From contig JBKDZW010000083.1 in the NCBI GenBank assembly GCA_047971685.1, positions 1 to 29,886 on the forward strand: a stretch of DNA of 29,886 bases. The letters are read 5' to 3'. This document shows positions 22,991 through 29,886 of this stretch, in pieces (positions within the stretch are counted from its first letter, which is position 1; every line of letters starts with the position of its first letter). The notes beneath the pieces are model-generated. The model did not search any database. It was not told the DNA's origin and was given only the letters and a program-made list of their open reading frames with translations. This DNA is from JAJXWB01 sp047971685. GTDB lineage: Bacteria; Pseudomonadota; Alphaproteobacteria; Rhizobiales; Beijerinckiaceae. Both the position numbers and the translations under genes were made by a program.

Positions 22991-25069
22991 TCAATGTTCG
23001 CTGGCGTTTTCCGAAGCGCGGGCGGTCACGATAGCGTCGGCGTGCTTGCCGACGACCTCGGCCAGATGGTCGAATTTGGCGGCATAGGAGCCGACGCCCG
23101 AGGTCGCCGAGCGCAGATCGACGATCAGTCCGCCCATCTCGGCTTCGGGAATCTGCGCCTCCAGCACGTCCCACCCCTCCCAGCCGGGCTTGCCGTCGAA
23201 ACCGAGAATTTGACCGCGCCGGCCCGACACGATGGCCGTCGCCCGCGACATGGCGTCGCTCGGCACGGAAATGGAAACGGCAAGAATCGGCTCAAGCAGC
23301 ACCGGCTGGCTCTTTTCGAGCGCCTCGCTCATGCCGACCCGGCCCGCCGTGCGAAACGCCATGTCCGAGGAATCGACCGTATGATAGGAGCCGTCGACCA
23401 GAGTGGCCGCGACATCGACGACAGGAAAGCCAAGCGGCCCCTGCGCGCAGGCGTCGAGACAGCCGGCCTCGACAGACGAGAAATATTGTCGCGGCACCGA
23501 GCCGCCATGCACTTTTTCCTCGAAAGCGAAACCTTCGCCGCGCGCTTGCGGACGCACGTCGAGCACGACATCGCCGAACTGGCCATGTCCGCCCGACTGC
23601 TTCTTGTGCCGCCCGCGCACATGCGCTGTGTGGCGGATGGTCTCGCGATAGGCGACCGCCCCCTTGCGCGCTTCGACGGTCACGCCGAACCGCGCCGCCA
23701 GCCGCTCCAGCGCGACGCGCAGATGCATCTCGCCCTGCCCCGACAATTTCATCTCGCCGGTTTCCTGATCCTGCGTGAAGACGAGGGAAGCGTCTTCTTC
23801 CGTGAGCTTCGCCATGGCGGCGGCCAGCTTCACCTCGTCCTTGCGGTCCTTGATGGTCAGCGACAGCGTATGGACGGGCTGGGGCGCAGCCGGCGCGCCG
23901 GAAATCTGCTGCGGAGCGCCGTCCCTGGAATCGCCGACGGTCTCGCCGGAAGCGATATGGTCGAGCCGGCCGAAAGCGAGCGTATCGCCCTCCTCGGCCC
24001 TGGCGACTTTGGTCACGCCCGAGCCGACCATGCGCGCCAGCGAGGCGATGCGGTCCTCCCCGCCATTGGCGCCGACGATAGTGGCGCCATCGGCGAATGC
24101 GCCACGCAGAACGCGCACGACCGAGAGCTTGCCGCCATGGGCGGTATGGATGGTGCGCAGCGACTGGCCGAGCGCCGGCCCCGTCTCGGCGACGCCGAGA
24201 CGGGCGCGGGTCTCGGCAAGCCTCGGCGCTTCGTGGCGCAGCGCTTTCAACAGGCGCGTCACGCCATTGCCGCGTTCGGCCGAGCCGATCAGCATGGGTA
24301 CGACATGGCCATCGCGCAATTCGCGTGCGAGATCGTCGAACACCTGGTCGCGCGGCGGCTCTATGTCGGAAATCAGTTCTTCCATAAGCGCGTCGTCGTA
24401 ATCGGCGAGCTTTTCCAGCATCGTGTAGCGCGCTTCCTTTTCGCGCGGCAGGTCGCCGGCGGGCACGTCGATCACGGTGGAAGGCGCATGTTCGCGGTAG
24501 ACGAAGGCCCGTTCCAGCGCCAGGTCGATGAAGCCGGTGGCGATGCCCTTCTGCCAGATCGGAATCTGGCGCAGCAGCAGCGGCGCGCGCGAGGCCGGCT
24601 GCAACAGGCCGAGCGTCTCGTGAACGCGCTGCGTGGCGGCGTCGATCTTGTTGAGGAACAAAAGGCGCGGAACGCCGATTTCCTCGAGTTCGCGCAGGAT
24701 GAGCTGGAGCGCGGGAATCTTGCGCGGATCGGCCTCGCAGACCACGATGGCGGCGTCGCACAGCGGCAATACGTCGCGCTGCTCGTTGGAAAATTCGATG
24801 GAGCCGGGGCAGTCGACGAAAGTGTAGCGGTCGCCGAGATAATCGGCGGTGGCGACATTGGCTTCCACGCTCATGGCGTGCGCGCGCGCCTCGGCGCTGG
24901 AATCGCCGACCGAGGATCCGTCCTTCACATTGCCCTGACGCGATATGGCGCCGGTGCGCGACAAAATGCTTTCGAGCAACGTCGTCTTGCCGCTCTGGAA
25001 AGGCCCGACCAGCGCAATCAGCCGTGAACCCATCGCTCTTTTGCCGTTAATCGCCGGCGTCTCGCTCAT
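22991..25069 (-). CDS. Elongation factor G-like GTPase (EF-G paralogue)
   Basis: 692 residues. All five EF-G domains are recognisable: a GTPase domain with P-loop GPFQSGKT (22-29), DCPGS (86-90) and NKID (140-143); a beta-barrel domain II; domain III (KLSGQGEMHL); domain IV (VAYRETI... HKKQSGGHGQFGDV); and domain V near the end (SGRRGQILGFDGKPGWEG). In classical EF-G the G3 motif is DTPGHVDF, whose histidine positions the attacking water; here it is DCPGSIEF. The protein therefore belongs to an EF-G-like branch of uncertain role rather than being the main translocase. Start ATG at 25069 follows GGGGAGCAAGGGC. It is upstream of carB but behind its own terminator. Confidence 0.92.
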   Translation of the reverse strand: MSETPAINGKRAMGSRLIALVGPFQSGKTTLLESILSRTGAISRQGNVKDGSSVGDSSAEARAHAMSVEANVATADYLGDRYTFVDCPGSIEFSNEQRDVLPLCDAAIVVCEADPRKIPALQLILRELEEIGVPRLLFLNKIDAATQRVHETLGLLQPASRAPLLLRQIPIWQKGIATGFIDLALERAFVYREHAPSTVIDVPAGDLPREKEARYTMLEKLADYDDALMEELISDIEPPRDQVFDDLARELRDGHVVPMLIGSAERGNGVTRLLKALRHEAPRLAETRARLGVAETGPALGQSLRTIHTAHGGKLSVVRVLRGAFADGATIVGANGGEDRIASLARMVGSGVTKVARAEEGDTLAFGRLDHIASGETVGDSRDGAPQQISGAPAAPQPVHTLSLTIKDRKDEVKLAAAMAKLTEEDASLVFTQDQETGEMKLSGQGEMHLRVALERLAARFGVTVEARKGAVAYRETIRHTAHVRGRHKKQSGGHGQFGDVVLDVRPQARGEGFAFEEKVHGGSVPRQYFSSVEAGCLDACAQGPLGFPVVDVAATLVDGSYHTVDSSDMAFRTAGRVGMSEALEKSQPVLLEPILAVSISVPSDAMSRATAIVSGRRGQILGFDGKPGWEGWDVLEAQIPEAEMGGLIVDLRSATSGVGSYAAKFDHLAEVVGKHADAIVTARASENASEH

Positions 25070-25104
25070 GCCCTTGCTCCCCTCGTCCAAGCCTGGCCTG
25101 CCCC

Positions 25105-25142
25105 CACGCAGCGCAAACCTGTCTTCACGCAGCGCAAACCTG
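25105..25142. repeat. 17-bp direct repeat upstream of the EF-G-like gene
   Basis: CACGCAGCGCAAACCTG occurs at 25105-25121 and again at 25126-25142, a period of 21 bp. It is 36 bases before the start codon of the EF-G-like gene, so it falls in its leader or promoter and could be a binding site for a regulator that contacts one DNA face. Confidence 0.85.
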
Positions 25143-25251
25143 CCCGATACGACGGACGCTGCAACGCCCGCCGCCGGACAGGAATGCTTTCAGGATCGTT
25201 TCATTGACACGCGGCAATGGCAAGGCGCCGATTGACGCCCCTCAAGCAGCG

Positions 25252-25776
25252 TCAGCGTTTGTGCCGGCGCGCGCGCGGCTTGGGCGGGACGGGCGGCGGC
25301 GGCACATATTCGAGATTCATGGCGGTGACGCCGGCGGCGACATCGACGCCGACCTGCGCCTGCACCGAGAAGGGCTGAAGGTTGATCGCGCGGCCGTTGC
25401 CGCCGATCAGGACATTGGCGCCGAGACCGACGCCGGCCGTCGCCGAAGCGCCGACGCCGCCGTATTCGCCGCCCAGCGCGCCGGGCGCGACGCCCGAAGT
25501 CGGCGCCACGACCGCCCAGTCCAGATGACCCGGCCCCGTCGCGCCAAGCGCGACGCCGAAGCGCGATATCGTGCCGACATAGCGCTCCGCTCTGCCGTCA
25601 TCGCGGAAGAACCAGCAATCCAGCGCCTTGCTGGACGTGATGATGATGCCGGCGCCGGCCGAAACATCGCATTCCAGCGAGCCGACCCGGGTCTGTTGCT
25701 GGGCCGAAGCCGGCATGGCGAAAAGCGCGCCCGCAAAAAAACCCGCAACGAAAACAGATCTGGTTCTGACCTTCAT
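25252..25776 (-). CDS. DUF992 family secreted protein
   Basis: 174 residues. The signal peptide MKVRTRSVFVAGFFAGALFA ends in PASA-QQ (cleavage near residue 25), so the protein is exported. The core fits DUF992: TRVGSLECDVSAGAGIIITSSKALDCWFF, ERYVGTISRFGVALGATG, AVVAPTSGVAPGALGGEYGGVGASATAGVGLGANVLIGG, and QPFSVQAQVGVDVAAGV. The tail is proline- then basic-rich (PPPPVPPKPRARRHKR). The family is found mainly in Hyphomicrobiales and has no known function. Two cysteines (in LECDV and LDCWF) may pair. The start has a good AGGAG site. The upstream sequence at 25885-25955 is unusually AT-rich for the window. Confidence 0.93.
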   Translation of the reverse strand: MKVRTRSVFVAGFFAGALFAMPASAQQQTRVGSLECDVSAGAGIIITSSKALDCWFFRDDGRAERYVGTISRFGVALGATGPGHLDWAVVAPTSGVAPGALGGEYGGVGASATAGVGLGANVLIGGNGRAINLQPFSVQAQVGVDVAAGVTAMNLEYVPPPPVPPKPRARRHKR

Positions 25777-25950
25777 TTTGCACTCCTGCTAGAAACAGCG
25801 CGTTCTTCGCACAACGGACCGGCCAGAAATCACATGTATTGAAATAGCGCGCCAAGGCCGATCATCGGCACAATGTATGCCATGCACGGCAGGAATAAAG
25901 CAATTCAGCGTATTTTACTTGAAAATCATATGAAATTATCATGTGCGCAA

Positions 25951-25982
25951 ATAAGAACGCCGCCCCTAAACACGGGGCGGCG
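25951..25982 (-). terminator. Rho-independent terminator of the aminotransferase gene
   Basis: CGCCGCCCC and GGGGCGGCG (25958-25966, 25974-25982) pair perfectly around TAAACAC. On the minus strand the stem is followed by TTCTTATTT. It begins 31 bases after the aminotransferase stop codon and separates it from the DUF992 gene. Confidence 0.85.
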
Positions 25983-26012
25983 CTTTGAACCGGAACCGAT
26001 GATTGTCTGATC

Positions 26013-27215
26013 TCAGACGAGGCCCGCGCACAACCGCTGGATGCGCGTACAGGCTTCCTCCAGCACCTTGTCCGAGGTCGCATAGGACACGCGAAAATTC
26101 GGCGCTGTGCCGAACGCCGAGCCCTGCACGGTCGCCACGCCCTCGGCTTCAAGAAGCGCGGTGACGAAATCCTGATCGCTCGCGATGGTCTTGCCGCCGG
26201 GCGTCTTGCGCCCGATGGCGTCGGCGCAGGAGGGGAAGACATAAAAGGCCCCTTCCGGGCTCGGGCATTTCAGATGTTTGGCCTGGCCGAGCATGGACAC
26301 CACGAGGTCGCGCCGCGCCTGGAACGCCTTGCGCGACGCCGCGATGAAATCCTGCGGACCGTTGAGCGCCTCGACCGAAGCCCATTGCGCGATGGTGCAG
26401 GCGCCCGAGGTCTGCTGGCCCTGGATCATGTCCATGGCCTTGATGAGCTGTTCGGGGCCGGCGGCGTAGCCGATGCGCCACCCGGTCATCGCATAGGCTT
26501 TCGACACGCCGTTCATGGTGAGCGTGCGCTCGTACAGCGCCGGCTCGATCTCGGCCGGCGTGACGAATTTGAAATCGCCATAGGTCAGGTGCTCGTACAT
26601 GTCGTCGGGCAGAACCCAGACATGGGGATGGCGCACGAGAACGTCCGTGACCTTTTTCAATTCCTCGCGCGTATAGGCGGCGCCGGACGGGTTGGACGGC
26701 GAGTTCAGCACGATCCATTTGGTCTTCGGCGTGATGGCGCGCTCCAGATCTTCCGGCTGCAACTTGAAACCGTGCTCCATATGCGTATGCACGACGACCG
26801 CCGTACCGCCGCATAGCGCGACCATCTCCGGATAGCTCACCCAATAAGGCGCGGTGACGATCACCTCGTCGCCGGGGTTGAGCGTCGCCATGAAAGCGTT
26901 GAACAGGATGTGCTTGCCGCCGGTGCCGACGATGACCTGGGAAGGCTTGTAGTCGAGATTGTTCTCGCGCTTGAACTTGGCCGAAATAGCCTCGCGCAGG
27001 GGCACGATGCCCGCAACCGGCGGATATTTCGTCTCGCCCCTGCGGATCGCATCGATGGCGGCCGCCTTGATATTGTCGGGCGTGTCGAAATCCGGTTCGC
27101 CGACCGACAGGCTGATGATGTCGCGCCCTTGCGCTTTCAGGTCCCGGGCTTTCTGCGTCACCGCAATGGTGGCGGAAGGCTTCACGCGAGAAAGGGCATC
27201 GGCGAGAAACGCCAT
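26013..27215 (-). CDS. aspC: Aspartate aminotransferase (class Ib, PLP-dependent)
   Basis: 400 residues, fold type I. It moves the amino group between aspartate and 2-oxoglutarate; class Ib members (rhizobial AatA) often also use prephenate. Landmarks are SLSVGEPDFDTP (36-47), TGGKHILFNAFMATLNPGDEV (98-118), NSPSNPSGAAYTREEL (171-186), VLPDDMYEHLTY (201-212) and the cofactor lysine Lys239 in NGVSKAYAMTGWRIGY. The C-terminal NFRVSYATS holds the arginine that grips the substrate carboxylate. The start at 27215 gives the usual N-terminus MAFLADALSRVKPSATI, with GGAG ten bases upstream; longer readings add an unrelated tail. Confidence 0.95.
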   Translation of the reverse strand: MAFLADALSRVKPSATIAVTQKARDLKAQGRDIISLSVGEPDFDTPDNIKAAAIDAIRRGETKYPPVAGIVPLREAISAKFKRENNLDYKPSQVIVGTGGKHILFNAFMATLNPGDEVIVTAPYWVSYPEMVALCGGTAVVVHTHMEHGFKLQPEDLERAITPKTKWIVLNSPSNPSGAAYTREELKKVTDVLVRHPHVWVLPDDMYEHLTYGDFKFVTPAEIEPALYERTLTMNGVSKAYAMTGWRIGYAAGPEQLIKAMDMIQGQQTSGACTIAQWASVEALNGPQDFIAASRKAFQARRDLVVSMLGQAKHLKCPSPEGAFYVFPSCADAIGRKTPGGKTIASDQDFVTALLEAEGVATVQGSAFGTAPNFRVSYATSDKVLEEACTRIQRLCAGLV

Positions 27216-27571
27216 GGGTCGATATCTCCAGTTGAGGTAAACGCCTGTCAGCAGGCCGCGCACCATAGAACTTCACGGCGTTGGCGCAAATTTTTTCCGC
27301 TCCGGCTGAAACCTTTGGCTCTCACAGACGTTCACATCAGTGTGAAACGGCCTGCCTTCTGTTGACTTCGCGTCAGTTCAGGCCAAAATCTACAAGTGGC
27401 AGTGAATTCGCTTGCTTGTGGTTAATTTACCACAGGAACGAATGGTTTCGAAAAAGGATAGTTGGTTTCGGAATGAGCCAAATCGCACATCGGGAATAAG
27501 GCCGGGTCGGTAGGGTGATTTTCGGAACTGCTGGGTGGTTTCGGATAACGAAAACTGTAGGGATGGCTTAC
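27216..27571. other. 356-bp divergent regulatory region
   Basis: No gene is supported. It lies between the aminotransferase (leftward) and a small rightward membrane-protein gene. It holds an 18-bp near-perfect palindrome (27417-27434), three copies of TGGTTTCG (27443, 27463, 27536) and a small inverted repeat TTTCG/CGAAA near 27539-27553. TTGACT at 27362-27367 is a possible -35, with AAAATC 17 bases later as a weak -10. Confidence 0.5.
27417..27434. promoter_or_regulatory. 18-bp palindrome, possible operator
   Basis: TGTGGTTAATTTACCACA is symmetrical except for one central pair. Its AT-rich centre and six-base arms fit the binding site of a dimeric helix-turn-helix regulator. It is about 200 bases from the aminotransferase start and 140 from the small membrane gene, so either could be its target. 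Confidence 0.4.
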
Positions 27572-27805
27572 ATGTCGGTCGTGGATCATTTCGGCAAGGC
27601 GACGGATGCCGGTTTCACTCGTCGGTGGGATGCGGATGTAGCGCGCCGTCAATTCAACGTATCGCTGGCCTTGATGGCCGCTCTGGCCTTCTGCCTCGGT
27701 CTGGTCGCCTATACGATGCGCGGCGCGCCCAAGCACCCGGTCATGGCTGCAATCGAGCACGTCGACGCAAATTCGCCTATTTTCGGATCTTTGACAAAGC
27801 CTTGA
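27572..27805 (+). CDS. Small single-pass membrane protein, unknown function
   Basis: 77 residues from the ATG at 27572 (ATG at 27563 adds three). The choice rests on TAGGGATGG about six to eight bases upstream. The N-terminus (1-28, FGKATDAGFTRRWDADVARRQF) is charged, one membrane segment follows (29-47, NVSLALMAALAFCLGLVAY), and the tail is short and polar. It suggests an inner-membrane protein with a cytoplasmic basic region. No family recognised. A terminator-like hairpin lies about 105 bases downstream. Confidence 0.6.
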   Translation: MSVVDHFGKATDAGFTRRWDADVARRQFNVSLALMAALAFCLGLVAYTMRGAPKHPVMAAIEHVDANSPIFGSLTKP

Positions 27806-28177
27806 TGCAGAGGCGCGGAATTGGACGCCTGTCGCACGACATCAAAGTTTTGCGTCTGAGCGTCCTACAGAACCGCCCGGTCCTGGTCCACGCATTCTTG
27901 GCCGCGTGGGCCGTCCCGAAGAACGGAACTTCGGGGGCCGGGCGTTTTCTTTTCTGACGGGCTGCCTTCTTCTGGCCGGCGATCTTCCGGCGCAATCTGC
28001 GCGCTGCCCGCCTTCAAACCATCAATCCCTTTCAAATCTCGATCCCGGCGCTGGTTTCGTACCGGGCCAATCCACTATCGCGCCGCCAACGCCACAGCCC
28101 GTGCGTGATCCGGGCCCGCCGCGCAAAATCCGCGTGGCGGACTTTCAAACCGCGCCCGACCGGCCCATATTGCGCCA
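27806..28177. other. 372-bp region upstream of uvrB
   Basis: Apart from the terminator at 27909-27950 I see no gene. The part next to uvrB shows no GTTC-N7-GTTC or GAAC-N7-GAAC alphaproteobacterial LexA box and no Shine-Dalgarno, and no promoter stands out. Confidence 0.5.
27909..27951 (+). terminator. Probable rho-independent terminator
   Basis: CCCGAAG and CTTCGGG (27915-27921, 27929-27935) pair around AACGGAA, with outer GGCC bases able to extend the stem. The T-rich tract TTTTCTTTT starts about nine bases after the perfect stem, closer if the extended stem forms. It fits the end of the small membrane-protein transcript and insulates uvrB. Confidence 0.55.

Positions 28178-29886
<1,709 letters not shown>

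Noticed and set aside
27435..27550. EcfG-type general-stress promoter (GGAAC-N16/17-CGTT)
   Set aside because: GGAAC occurs at 27435 and 27524, but CGTT is not found at the required distance.
27806..28177. SOS (LexA) box for uvrB
   Set aside because: No GTTC-N7-GTTC or GAAC-N7-GAAC was found; the closely spaced GAAC words near 27921 belong to the terminator hairpin.

Overview
The window is high-GC chromosomal DNA that looks like a Hyphomicrobiales (Rhizobiales) alphaproteobacterium. The reasons are a DUF992 secreted protein, the order ubiK / lgt-DUF185 methyltransferase-pgeF, the order carB-greA, a trxB-LysR pair, a uvrC-pgsA-moaD-moaE run, and a dispersed palindromic repeat of the TTAGAGC...CCGGTTTTGC kind. 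The genus cannot be fixed from sequence reading alone. Almost everything is housekeeping. There is no transposase, integrase, CRISPR array, rRNA or tRNA that I can see, and no complete new gene system.

Layout. 1-1740: a 56-bp tandem repeat with two hairpins per unit, a small methyltransferase and a lipoprotein gene preceded by a TTAA-N7-TTAA box. 1916-7797: prs, then a gene-free stretch that may encode a structured small RNA on the minus strand, a LysR regulator and trxB (minus), then mtnP, a tiny membrane protein, apt and a membrane protein. MtnP releases adenine, Apt converts adenine plus PRPP to AMP, and Prs makes PRPP, so these three form a salvage theme. 7808-11040: a secreted alpha/beta hydrolase, a double-hotdog MaoC protein whose 3' end is tandemly duplicated, and a Crp/Fnr regulator followed by a DUF2892 membrane protein.

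11044-17367 is one long leftward gene run: lgt, DUF185 methyltransferase, pgeF, uvrC, pgsA, moaD, moaE. It has several ATGA or GTGA overlaps. uvrC carries an extra in-frame segment containing a large palindrome. 17586-18659 holds ubiK and a ybjN-like gene. 18687-18792 is a palindromic repeat that supplies the greA stop codon. 18789-25776 runs leftward: a DUF992 gene, an EF-G paralogue lacking the usual catalytic histidine, carB with a terminator and repeats in its leader, and greA. 26013-29886: an aspartate-type aminotransferase (leftward) with a clear terminator, a small membrane protein, and the 5' part of uvrB running off the right edge.

The observations most worth following are the palindrome-bearing insertion in uvrC, the candidate small RNA at about 2995-3180 (minus), the greA/repeat junction, the gene-end duplication behind the MaoC fusion, and the carB leader.
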